A stretch of DNA of 22,558 bases from Acanthaster planci (lineage: Eukaryota; Echinodermata; Asteroidea; Valvatida; Acanthasteridae). The stretch is taken from the NCBI RefSeq assembly GCF_001949145.1, contig NW_019091427.1, forward strand, positions 394,433 to 416,990, in the 5' to 3' direction. Every line of letters begins with the position of its first letter. Within the stretch, counting starts at the first letter, position 1. Positions 10,801-21,180 of this stretch are shown piece by piece. The position numbers and the translations under genes are program-made. Under the pieces are notes generated by a model. It saw only the letters and a list, made by a program, of their open reading frames with translations, ran no database searches and was not told the origin of the DNA.

Positions 10801-13800
10801 GGGCTGGGTCTTAATCCGCAGGAACAGTTGTACCTGTAGCCTCTGTTAGCCCATTTTCGACTTAGCCTCCTCTATCTTGTTTAGCTGTCTTGAGTTTTGG
10901 ATCATCAGTGCGCAGTGTACTAAGAGACCGACATTTTCCGATCAGCACAGGCACTTTAACATGTTGATGAGTACACGTTTGCAACCTCATTTGCAGTGTG
11001 TACGGGATTCCACGATTTGTGTGTCGTCATTGGTGACATGGACAGCACGTTGTTGGTCAGCACCTGGAGGTTTCTGGTCAAGTTAGTCTGCAAGCACAAG
11101 GAACTGTTGAAAAATGTCCTGCCGGTCAGTTCACGTCCAATCTACATTGAATGTTAGGCCATCCCAAAGGAATACGCACGGTGACAAACCTGTAACATTG
11201 GACTGTATTATCAAGTAGACACACAGTGGGAAATGGTGCCTTAGGCTTACAAACAGTGAGCCAGTTTAGTATTTCAGTAAGGCAAGGTCTTTAAGGTACA
11301 GTGTACGCACATGAGTTGGTGTATGGCTGCTCAGATAGGGCGGACAATTGCACATGCATGTTCCTCACTTCGGGCTTGTGCCGTTGAAATATCCAAACTG
11401 GCTCATTCAGGGGCCAACAAAAAATTTGAGTGCCTACGAAAATTCCACAATGGTCATAAAATGCACACAGCTGTATTTCAAGCTTTGATTTCTCTTAGAA
11501 TTTTCAATTTTGGGAGAGCTTCAAACAGTAGAGCTAAGCTCTGATGATGTCATGCTTTGTTTACATGTATACTTTCCGATGGAGCTTGGAATCTGTTGTG
11601 CCCACCTGGTTTCTGTTGGAAAACAAACTCGTGAACAAAGTCAGTCGGTAGGTCTATTCATGTCCTTTTTTTTCTTTTGCGAAGATCCATCCAATCGTAG
11701 CGACCTTGTGCTCGGACATCAAGGCCAACTACGACCAGTGTCTCCGCCTCGCCCCTCACCCGCCCTCCACTCAGTCCTCCCAGGGTGGCGACGAGAAGGC
11801 CTTCGCCAAGACTCTGAAGATCTGCAGCCTCTGCGTCAAGATGCTGATGCACCTCCTCAAGGAGCTGGATGGCTACCTGGGGCCATGCGTGAAGGAGATA
11901 TACGAGCTCATCTTGTCCTTCTTGAGGTAGGTTTGAGAAAACTTGGTGTGAGACGATCAAAACTTTTCTCCTTCTGAATTGGCTACTCTGCTACTTAAAT
12001 TTACTTTTCCTACCCAAGCAAAAACATTTTCCATGTGTTACCATTATAGCATACTTCACTCGTAACATTTTTCTTAGTAGGAATGGTGAGGTAAGACAAT
12101 TAATGGCATTTAAATTTCGTCATTGTTGCATTTCACAAAAATTTAAAAATTTCTCATCCCTTCCTGTGAAAGGTCAAAGTAAAAGGAAGAGCACAGTTTC
12201 ATTTCTTGTTCAGAGAATGTTGTTTTAGAATCTCACCTAATCCAATTCCGTGTCAGTACAAGACGACACTCTCCACTGTCATTTGAAGGCCCTTCTTTTA
12301 AAACATCATGGAGTGTTTTTGCAACTGATAAGCAAGGGATAAAGTCTTATTTCTGCCCTTCCCCTTTCTCCTTGAGCAGTCTGGCCCCGCCCAGCATCCA
12401 TGCCCCCAACGTCTTCAGCAGTGCCAGGAGTGAGATAGACAGAGCCCTACTGGTGTGTGTCGAACCGCTACTCCAGCAACTGGTGGACAATACCTTGTTC
12501 CGTGAAGCCGTCACTGCTGTGAAGCAAGGCAAGTAGAATCCAAATCTTGTTCATTACAGACCTTCATCCAAGTTAGTTGGTTATGGCTGCCAACAGTGTG
12601 TGGGCCTATGGAAGTTGCTAGCCAGCGGCTTAATCCATTTCTCATAGATGCTTGGGTTGTTGGCAGCCGCAGCAGAATAATTTGTACACGGTCAAATTGT
12701 GCTATGGGCTGTTTCTGTCTGGTTCCCAGAAGTCTGGAACACATGAAAGCAATGTACTATACTGTATGAATGTAAAGATCTCTCACCTAACTATTGTAGC
12801 CTGACTAACTGTGATTCCCAAGACTGAACAAAAGAAAAGAAACAATATTCAATATTTTGGCATTGTTTTGTGTCAAGTTATTTGGCATGTTTTTGGACTT
12901 TAAAAGTCCAAAGTCTGTCTTCAGAAAATGATCTGTTATCTTTAAATAAAGATCAAGGAGTTTTGAGCCCATGATTAATACAATTTAACGTTAATCACAG
13001 ACATCCATGGAAATTGTTGGTTGGGAAGACTTCTGACCTTGGTAAAGATCTTGCAAATTCTGCCATCCTGCCAAGAGCAAACTCGTGCTGCTTGGATGGA
13101 ATCCACAACTCCAACATGGGAGGAGCCTAGAGTATCTGTTTTGGGGGCAGTCTTCAGAAGTTATTCCAACTGTAAGTTTTGTTATCTAAAGGATGAAAGT
13201 TGCATCATTTCAAATTATGCTGGACACAGTCAAATCCATCCACACATAATAAAGCTTATGTGATAACCCTAACAGCCCTGAATCCTCCAATTTTAATATG
13301 ATTTTGTGTTTTTTTAAAAAATCATCCATTTCTGACCTGTATATCCTAGGTTATGTTGAACTAGCCTTACCAATCAAGTTGCCAATCGTTGTCCGCCAAG
13401 GTCAACCCGAGCAAGATGTTAGTTTGAGGGAATATGTCGTTACCCAAGTGTGCGGCTTTGTTGCAGCAGTAAGTGCTTCACAATTTGGCGTCGTGGAGAG
13501 GTGTTTGTTGGAAAATGTTGTCTCCAGTCAGCTCAACTGTGCCTTGTTGGCAATGGATGTCTGGTGTTTTCTCGCAAGGTATGATTTCCTTTCATTTGCA
13601 TCCCCCATACAATTAAATATATCTCTATGACAACTGTAGGCATTGTTATGGTAAAAAATAATTCTACAAGGCCCTTGAAATTTTCACAAAAATCTGACTT
13701 TTAACCCCTTTACACCGGGAGACGGTAAGAACCGCCATAAAAATTGAGATCCTCAGCCCGCATTTCAGCTATTATTCTCGGCCCACGCTCAAGCAAACAC

Positions 13801-16800
13801 GGTGAAAGAAGGCAGACCCTGGCTCTTGTATATATGGTGATTGGCCTTTGTGTGTTGCCAAGAAATGAAAAGGCCGAAGCCACATCATAATCACCAGCTT
13901 CACAATAGTCCCCACTTTGAAAAGAGGCAACGGGAATGTGGAAGTGTGAGTAGAGCTGCATGCCACCGAACAATGAGCCTCTTCACTGTGTAATTCAAAG
14001 CGTGCAGAACATGCAGGGCCACAAACCGAGAATTTGCAGTTTGGCAGGTGGCCTTCATGGCCAAGCGAGGCTGGAATTCTTGGAGTCGGCTTTCGGAAAA
14101 AAATTCCCATCGCCAAGGGGTTAAAAGAAGGGTCTAAATGGTTATTAAAAAACACTTTTTTAATTTGGTTCAGATATGGCACTGCTGACCTGTGTGCAAG
14201 TCATGTTTATTTAGTGGCGGACCTTTTGACCTCTACACCGGCCAATCACAGCCCAGGTTACACGCACCTGGGCATGTTGCTGTGGCGACTGGTTCCTCTA
14301 ATGGCACAAGAGCACCAGGTAAATCTAGCACTGCTCCTTTGTTTTGCAGCCTACAAAAATAAAACTTTTCAGTTCAACTTCCTACGTTTTACTTTCCATG
14401 TTTCCAAATAAAAATTGGGGAAGATGTGATAAAAGTCTTCATGCAGCTGTGAGTTTCTGGGTTTTTTGGTTTTTTAGATTTTTCAGTTTTAACATCTGAG
14501 TCAAAGTTGCAGTAAACTGAAAAATAACCTGCCACTCAACAAGCCTGAACAAGTTCACATGGAAACTGTCGTTTTCTGTCTCTCGTTCTTCAGGAGGAAT
14601 TACCAAGAATGTTTCCACCTAAGCAACATGTTGCGTTGTGGCGACACATAGCTCTACCTGCCTTTCAAGAAGCGACAAGGAAAGCGATTGCAGAGGATTT
14701 GGTTGGGCACGGCTTGGCACAATGCAAGGCCTGGCTTAATGCAGAAGATCACACCTACGGCTCACTTGAAGAGTTGGTAAGCATGCACAGGAATTGACCT
14801 GTCGCTATGAGCAAGGTATTGAGTTTGATTGTCTCAGGTTTTACGAGTCTCATGTCCATTTTGTATGCCATGTAATTAAACAATATTTCCCAAGCTGCAT
14901 TGATGCAATTCTACCAAGATAGGTCAGAATAAGTTATCACCCAAATGCCAGTAAGCTAGTGCATTTTCCAACATGAGTTAATGGTTCATGAACAGTTGCA
15001 TGGAAGCTCACTATCCTAACTATTGAGAAAAGTCTTACTGAAGGTAAAAATAAAGCAGTAGAAATGCACAGGGGCACCTTTTCTCAAAAGTGCTGCCCAG
15101 GAGAAATAACTTAATTGAGCTAATTTTGGAAAGGTGAGTTGAAGGACACACTTTGTAAAATACTTGTATATTCAAACTGACCCCTGATGCAGTGCCCTGG
15201 ACAGTAGATCTGAAGTTCAATTGGGCAGCAAATCTTGGGTTTAGTCATTTCTTGAGTAAACAAAATAGGTTTGAGCAAATACAGGATGGTTTATAGCAAA
15301 ATATCAAGGAATTTGTGACATTGTTACAGTGTTTTATGAATTTTTTGGTCACTCAGTGTTTGTTTTTTTTTCTAGAAAACTGGGTTATCTTGCATATCCA
15401 ACGTGTACAGACAATTTGAGAATTTAAGCCTGCCAGTCAGAATGCAGCTAACACAAAGTGTCATGGAGACAGTGACTGGACTGTGGGAAGTGCTCCCATT
15501 GGACAGAATCAAGTCACATGATATTACCAACGCTTTGATTGACTTGACTGGTTTGATAGCATCTGGATTACAGCCCTCGGATTTAGCCAAGGTAAAAGTA
15601 TTATCCTTTCTCATGTAAGATTTCACATAAATCTTGTGGTAAAGACAAATTTCCCCAAAACTTTACAATTTCTTACAATATCAGATTCACACCTTTTCCT
15701 TCATTCATATTCAAGGCAGTCTCATTGTGTATTTTTTCGTTAGGTAACGAAAGATTTATGCAGTTTTCTACCAAGCACATCTTTGAAACTGAGGCTGGAG
15801 ATTATCAACCTCCTACATAGGTGCAGAAAGGTTAAAGTTCACGGCAGTCCCAAGGTAGGGTTATCATAACTATCAACCCCCCTTCTTAGAGAACAAGCGT
15901 GCTTTTGTTTCCTGTAGGAATATGCCTTGACCATATATCCATTATAGCGCCCCCGCTTGACTACAGTTGCAAGCACATGGAAAGTGCACAAGGAAGCAGC
16001 CATCTTAAATAAAGTAGTTACATAGTAAACGTCCTCTCCTCAATCTCATGTCACTGAGGGTACTTTGGAATTTACTTTTAATCACTATATGCCTGAATGG
16101 AAATGGGTTTACCAGGTAAATCTAATAATTGAAGAAAGAATTCTGTGATGTCAGACACAAGAGATCATTTCATAGGCTTTTTGGAATTTTGTTTTCAGCT
16201 GACAGACATTTTAGCTGGCTTCGCAGAGTTGTTCTCCGGTGTACTTGCCGACAAGAATGCCGTCTTACATCAACTTGCTTTGCAAGCTTTCAGTGCATTC
16301 GCAGAGGTATTGAAATGAGACTGTGACAAATTATCTATATTATATTGCCTATTGTTATGAGCCCCAAGCAAGACCAAGAGAGGGCGTAATACAGTTTCCA
16401 AGCATTGGAGGCTCCTTTGGTGGCAACTGCACTTCGCTGGTTCACAAATACCTATGAAATGCACATATTACGGTTGTGTCTCCACCAACAAAATGAACAC
16501 TCCTCACCAGCATGGCTCTTTTCAACCAATGAGGCGGAGCTTCTGCTCAAGACAAGTGTAATCTATAAAATATGGAATAGTAGCAGTGGTGGGCACTTGA
16601 AAAAGCCTTTTTTATTTGGAATTTAAAATTGTGGACTGAATTGATGATGATGATGGTGGAATTTACTATTTTTAGGAGACGGCTCACGAGTCAGTTGTAC
16701 CAGAGTGTCTTCAGGCAGAGTCTACTCACAGCGCTGTGGTGGATTTCTTGAATCAGGTGAGTATAATATTAGTTATCACACAAGTGCTAGCGGAACAGAA

Positions 16801-19102
16801 AATAATGCAGTGCGTCTGTGTCCTGTATGCCACGAGGCCACACACTAAATTATTCTGTGTTCCGCAAACACGCCACCTTTGAATTTGAAATAAATTTCGC
16901 AGTTGTGCGTTTTGTTTTTAGCCTAAAAATAGCGCACTGCATTGGGTTAGAACAGCGCATTACATGGGGTTTGATATGAACGTTGCGATACAGTTATGTA
17001 TGACACTGTTGCCATGGATCGACCAATCAGAATTGAGAATTTAAGTTTGCCTGAAGATAATTAAAGCAAATAACTACAGAGGGTCTGTAGAACTGGCTAA
17101 CACATTTGCCTACCACCCAATCAGTGCCTACAGTACAGTGTTGTATGACTCGAGCCCAGGACTCAGACTCGAGTCGGACTCAAGTCACATTTTCCATGAC
17201 TTGGACTCGACTCAAGTCACATTTTTCATGACTTGGACTCGACTCAAGTCACATTTTCCATGACTTGGACTCGACTCAAGTCACATTTTCCATGACTTGG
17301 ACTCGACTCAAGTCACATTTTCCATGACTTGGACTCGACTCAAGTCACATTTTCCATGACTTGGACTCGACTCAAGTCACATTTTCCATGACTTGGACTC
17401 GACTCAAGTCACATTGGATAATGACTCAGACTCTACCACAATGACTTGGACTTTCATTAAACATATTTACCGTATATGCCGTTGAACATTAATTTGTATG
17501 CACCCGTGCTATCACTGGTTTCCGTGCGTGGAGCGTCATCAGCTAAATATCCACTGACGAGTCAACCAAGTGCATCATATTCTGTATCCACAAATCGTGC
17601 GGCGATAATTAGACTGCGCTGGGCGCACATTTGTTATTTACACACAAGTACAGACACGCATAGTCGGCTTCATAGCCTCCAGAACCAATCGTGAATATGA
17701 CACTTTCAGCAAAATGGACAGGCTCGCGTGTAAATAAAAAATGTGTGGCCCGTGCTGGGCGAAGTGGTTTTGGTGTTGGTATGGGCGTTTTTGAAACAAC
17801 TGGATTCGGCTTAGACTTTGGTCTAGCTAGGTCCAACCATTTTGAAGCTGCGTTCGAAACCGTATATTCAAACTCTGACAGGAACCAGCAAAACTGAAGT
17901 CTAAGCTGAATTGGCTGAACAATTTGATTCATGACTTGTGACTCGGACTCAAGGTTTGGGACTCGAGGCTTGAGACTCGGGATTCAGACTCGGACTTGAC
18001 ATTGGTGACTCGACTGCAACACTGCGTACAGTATATTGGCTCTCGTCAAGCAGTGAGGCACTGCAGTTTGTATCAACCATCAAAAGGTCCTTCGCATTCT
18101 TATTAGATTAACTGGTGCCCCTTTTGTGCATGCACGTGCCCATACCTCCTACTGTCCACAAAAAAGCCTGATATACATTGTCCATCTCGTTTTTGTACAT
18201 AGATTCCAAAGGAGTGTACGTCCCCAGCCAAGACTGAAGTGGAGTGGTTGCAGGAGCAGGCAGAAATCCTCCTCAAGGCTCTCGCCAAAGACGAGGCAGT
18301 GAAAGAGCCGAGGCCAGATTCAGCTGATGAGGAACAGGAGACGTGTCTCCCACGGCAACAGAGGACTGGCCAGGACATCGCAGCTAATCACACAGCTCAT
18401 GACGAATGCAGTGATGATCAGGTGCATGCACATTTTTGATATACATGTATATCCGCTGTTGGGTGTTTGTTTCACCTCCAATTTGAGGTGTGAAGTTCAG
18501 CCTCTGATATCAAGTTCCTTCTCCACTTTCAAAACTAAAAAGAGCATCACATGCTGAAGGTTTCTCGAAGGTTTCCCACTTCTAGAAGATTGCCGTGAAT
18601 TCTCTGAAAACCATAGAAAGACAAAAAGTCTGAATGCTGTCTCTACAATCGCTGACAGTGCCATCCAAGCACCCGCACTTCTCTGCTTCAGGCAGAATTT
18701 AAGTCACTTGGGTTTATAATGGGTAAATGTGGTCCCAGCCCTGCCATGCTTCTCTTCTACATGACAAGACAGAGGTGTGGCCTTCGAGGTATGTTCAAGG
18801 GATGTTTATTGGCTGAAAAGAGTAGTTATATCAGGAAAGTCTTATACTGGAAATCTGTTTGTTGGATTAAGAAAGTGAACTTACAAGTTTAACATCATGC
18901 ATTATTACCCTAGCCTGCTGCCAAGCGTCCCAAGAGGGAAGCCACTGAGGGAGAATATCGCCAGGCTATCAGCGAGATCCAGGCCAGCCTGCAGGCCATT
19001 CAGGAACTAAAAGACAGAGATCAGGAGTCACCTCCACCCTGGCTCCGGACAGAGCTGCTGACCCTTCAAGAACACATTTTAGGACTGATATCAGACTCAT
19101 GA
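7814..19102 (+). CDS. FIRRM: FIGNL1-interacting regulator of recombination and mitosis (C1orf112/FLIP homologue), 18 coding exons, 940 aa
   Basis: Exons: 7814-7915, 8522-8650, 8842-8952, 9419-9565, 10362-10524, 10997-11124, 11685-11926, 12380-12528, 13001-13171, 13350-13578, 14174-14318, 14594-14776, 15376-15591, 15744-15854, 16199-16306, 16676-16756, 18203-18421, 18914-19102. All phases join. The protein matches vertebrate FIRRM collinearly from MSQ to the C-terminus: LEEQFLTNVLPK, LPSSMLHII, FKKAYSLQK, LLAMDVWCFLARYGTADLC, VVPECL and a final PPPWL. This is the DUF4487 helical-repeat family. FIRRM binds and stabilises the AAA ATPase FIGNL1; together they strip RAD51/DMC1 from DNA in meiosis, replication stress and crosslink repair. 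Exon 17 encodes an acidic, poorly conserved linker. Exon 18 starts with a basic AAKRPKR, a possible nuclear signal. At 940 residues it is somewhat longer than the human protein (about 850). The start has A at -3 and the same MSQ as human. The exon 17 donor (GTGCAT) is weak; a read-through form would stop after five more codons. Confidence 0.93.
7916..8521 (+). other. U12-type (minor spliceosome) AT-AC intron, FIRRM coding intron 1
   Basis: The intron starts ATATCCTTGA, matching the U12 AT-AC donor consensus. It carries TTCCTTGAC at 8501-8509, an exact match to the U12 branch-site consensus TTCCTTRAC. It ends CTTCAC, 13 bases after the branch A (8508). Joining 7915 to 8522 gives LPKLIIQYSNG, which aligns without a gap to human LPRLLSMYQHS. 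The GT near 7926 cannot be joined in frame to any nearby AG. An AT-AG variant ending at 8527 is possible but would drop two residues. Confidence 0.9.
7960..8110 (-). mobile_element. Possible degenerate tRNA-derived SINE fragment
   Basis: On the minus strand GGTTCCGCGTTCCAATCCC (complement of 7972-7990) resembles a B box with T-arm complementarity. The A-box part is unclear. It lies inside the U12-type intron. The borders are a guess. Confidence 0.3.
8971..8987. repeat. (TC)n microsatellite
   Basis: A run of TC dinucleotides follows just after the FIRRM exon 3 donor. Confidence 0.8.
9720..10290. repeat. Degenerate CCAATTG-based satellite with a 62-72 bp higher-order unit
   Basis: FIRRM intron 4 is filled with CCAATTG, CCATTTG and CCAGTTG words spaced about 8-14 bases apart. 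From 9958 a larger unit starting TCCCATTTGAAA recurs at 9958, 10020, 10091 and 10163 (periods 62, 71, 72). Each copy carries a purine-rich GGGAAAA..AAAGA segment and then ACCAATTGGA. The long minus-strand open frames here (9949-10260 and neighbours) encode only the repeat and are not genes. Confidence 0.85.
12529..13000 (+). other. GC-AG intron, FIRRM coding intron 8
   Basis: The exon 8 donor reads CAAG|GCAAGT, the classic GC-AG donor consensus, and the acceptor is TTAATCACAG at 12991-13000. Using it, phase 1 to phase 1 joins KQ-D-IHGNCWLGRLLTL in the frame that goes on to match human FIRRM (SVLGAVFRSYSNC against human SLLKAVFYSFEQC). Reading through instead gives a stop almost at once (AAG TAG). 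Confidence 0.85.
12585..12668. repeat. 11-bp perfect inverted repeat
   Basis: GGCTGCCAACA (12585-12595) pairs exactly with TGTTGGCAGCC (12658-12668). It lies within the GC-AG intron. Confidence 0.6.
13701..14124. mobile_element. piggyBac-like non-autonomous element (TTAA-flanked MITE)
   Basis: A 416-base segment (13705-14120) is bounded on both sides by TTAA (13701-13704 and 14121-14124). The ends are inverted: CCCCTTTACACCGGG at the left, and CCCCTTGGCGATGGG as reverse complement of the right. They share the CCCCTT start and GGG block with several mismatches between. TTAA duplication and CCCTT-type ends are diagnostic of the piggyBac superfamily. There is no transposase frame. The element makes up most of FIRRM intron 10 and has a higher GC content than the surrounding intron. 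Confidence 0.75.
16790..16940. mobile_element. Fold-back/MITE-like segment in FIRRM intron 16
   Basis: GCGGAACAGAAAATAAT (16790-16806) pairs with 16849-16865 at 15 of 17 positions. The following GCAGTGCG (16807-16814) pairs with CGCACTGC (16933-16940). Nested inverted pieces of this type mark fold-back elements; the outer ends are not resolved, and the GCGCATTAC stretch near 16955 may be part of it. Confidence 0.5.
17136..18025. mobile_element. hAT-like non-autonomous element carrying a minisatellite
   Basis: The left end CAGTGTTG (17136-17143) is the exact inverse of CAACACTG (18017-18024). Flanking 8-mers CTACAGTA (17128-17135) and GTACAGTA (18026-18033) match at 7 of 8, consistent with the 8-bp hAT target duplication; the fit needs one extra base at the right end. 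Both subterminal regions are packed with GACTCGAGTC-like words in opposite senses. Small open frames at 17691-17932 have no transposase features. Located in FIRRM intron 16. Confidence 0.6.
17172..17427. repeat. 32-bp minisatellite, about 7-8 copies
   Basis: The motif GACTCGACTCAAGTC plus a CACATTTTCCATGACTTG tail repeats with exact 32-base period from 17204 (starts at 17204, 17236, 17268, 17300, 17332, 17364, 17396). A diverged first copy precedes it and a truncated last one follows. Copies are nearly identical (one T/C change in the first full unit), pointing to recent expansion. Confidence 0.95.
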
Positions 19103-20250
19103 TTTTGAAATGACTGGAACTACTTTTCACTGCATTAGTCCAAAAAGGCTGTGCAGCTGCGTCTACTACTCAACTTTCCTGCTGATAATAATATGTTCAC
19201 CTGTGGAGGTCACCAGGTTGTGACTGCATCCGTTTTCCTTAGAAGCATGTGTGTGTCAGCCGCAGTCCGACTAGATTCTGAGATGAATTTGTAACAAACC
19301 CACTAGCACCATGTGGTTTGGGCTAAACTGTTCTGTATTCACCTTTGAACGTCCATGCGCAAGTTTGACCAAGTGCTATGGGTGAGTCATAGTTCAATTA
19401 AATCTGACCAAATTGCCCTCTAGACAAGAGTCCAGTTGACTGTTTTGGTCCAGCAAAGCAAGGTTGGTCACTTTGTCGGTAAGGAGTAGCTGCATTATCC
19501 AAATATACAGCTCGGAGCATAGACCGCCAGTTGCCACGGTGACTCTTGACCATAGCTTGATAATTGAGTGGTTTCCACTGTAGTTATATTGTACGGAGGT
19601 AAGGTACGACAAAAGAAAAATGACCCAACAGTCCTTGAACGCACTTGTTTTAAGTTGACCCTAATCAATCAAAGAGTGCCCCCTTCTTTTGCAGTCACAG
19701 TGGTTCAAATAAGGCCAGCGTAGCATCAGACAGGTGGCGCATGGCATTAGGCACAGACACATGGACCAAATGCACCAGCTGTGACACGTGAATTCAACAA
19801 ATTTTCAAATTGGAGAAACTGAAACATATGTCTTTATGCCAATTCTGTTCAGTGCACTTGCTAATTTTGGGGGAAAACAAGGCTTTTTTTCTATTTTAAA
19901 AGTTCTGATAAATGGGAATTCTGAGAAACTAAAACATTTGTCTTTTATGCCAATTCAGTTCAGTGTACATGCTAATTTGGGGGGAAACAAGGTCTTTTGT
20001 AAATTTGTAAAGTTCTGATAAATGGGAATTTTGTATTTATAAACACCTGTTGTGAGTTGGCTCTTTCTTGATAAAATTCGTTCTGATTCTCATGAATATC
20101 TAATGAATGAATTACAACAGAAGACAAGAACATGCAAGACATGCATTTAAATTGTCTACGTATTATATTGCATCTAAAAGCAGTTCAACTAACATTTTCG
20201 CAAGCCCATTTAATATTCATGTGGCATGATTAAAACAAAGGAAATAAAAA
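19103..20250 (+). other. FIRRM 3' UTR and flank
   Basis: There are no coding signals after the FIRRM stop. The first reasonable polyadenylation hexamers on this strand are ATTAAA at 20229-20234 and AATAAA at 20243-20248, implying a 3' UTR of about 1.15 kb if used. On the opposite strand ATTAAA (complement of 20209-20214) could serve ASPM, so the two 3' ends may meet or overlap here. Confidence 0.4.
19813..20032 (+). repeat. Tandem duplication, two 110-bp copies
   Basis: Copy 1 starts at 19813 and copy 2 at 19923, both with GAGAAACT and ending near AAGTTCTGATAAATGGGAA. Several substitutions and small indels separate the copies. It lies in the inferred FIRRM 3' UTR. Confidence 0.85.
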
Positions 20251-21180
20251 AAATGATTCATCAAAAGCTGCCAAAAATGTAACATACACTTCCAACAAAT
20301 TTCAAGTGGATGGAACACCTGAACTATATTTATGCAGAAATGCCGCTTGGGATGTTTGCATGTAGAAATGGTTATCCTCAAAGTGTCAGCGACTTTTCTA
20401 GATGAAGCCATTTTCCCTCAGATGAAAATATGTTACACATGCATGCAAATGACACTGAAATTGACATTTTGACTTCTTGCGCTGATTAACTAGCAACTGA
20501 CAGGCCCACAATTTCAGGGAATATACAGTTTGTAAGATGTAAAAGTTATTGAACTTATAGGCAACTTCCAGGGATCATTGTAGAAATTCAATCAGAAATA
20601 TGTACAATATATATACAAAAGAGTACTCCAGCAAAGCGAGATCATTCTTGCACAAAATGGCATCAGTAGAGCTCAGGACTAGATGTACAGTGGTACTGGG
20701 TTCGAATCCTAGTTCTGCCAAAAATCGGTTTACTCTTTCATAGTCCCATCGGATATTTTTAAGTAATGTTGTAATTAAACCTTGGGCAAAACCTTAATTG
20801 ATGGGATAAGTTGAAAAAAAGGTCATTTACATAAATCTCAGTTACATCCTTTATAGATTGAAATGATTCAGTGATTGATGCGAGGTTTCTCAAATCCACA
20901 GAAAGCAAATTTCAGCTAAGCACCAAATTATCATTTCTAGAATTTCACATTTTAAACAGCATTAGAGCTCTGCCAAATCAACAAGAAAAACTTCACAGAC
21001 AAGCTCAAGTGAAGCCCAAACAACATCGGGAAAGTTTGATCATTATGTACAAATTCCATTCTTGAGAGTTAAAAAACACAACACAAAGTCAGACTGCATT
21101 CTCCGATCTACAAAAAACTTGAAGCTACTACAAACTATCAGCTACAGTCTCGCGTGCTTTCCCGAGGAGAGAGAATGTTT
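20250..21180. other. Convergent intergenic region / ASPM 3' UTR
   Basis: Apart from the SINE-like head there are no recognisable features. A short plus-strand frame (20871-21065) has no family motifs. Part of this is presumably ASPM 3' UTR; a weak TATAAA polyadenylation variant lies on the minus strand at 20850-20855. Confidence 0.4.
20630..20790 (+). mobile_element. Possible tRNA-derived SINE fragment
   Basis: GGGTTCGAATCC (near 20698-20709) is a good B box, and TGCCA at the 3' side can pair with TGGCA upstream near 20659. The D-arm and anticodon arm are poor, so this is a decayed tRNA-like head and not a tRNA gene. It lies between the FIRRM and ASPM stop codons. Confidence 0.4.

Noticed and set aside
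17172-17427. CRISPR-like array (regular 32-bp repeat)
   Set aside because: There are no unique spacers between copies; it is a head-to-tail minisatellite in an animal intron.
17691-17932. Possible transposase fragment in the hAT-like element
   Set aside because: Two short overlapping frames on opposite strands show no hAT or zinc-finger residues.
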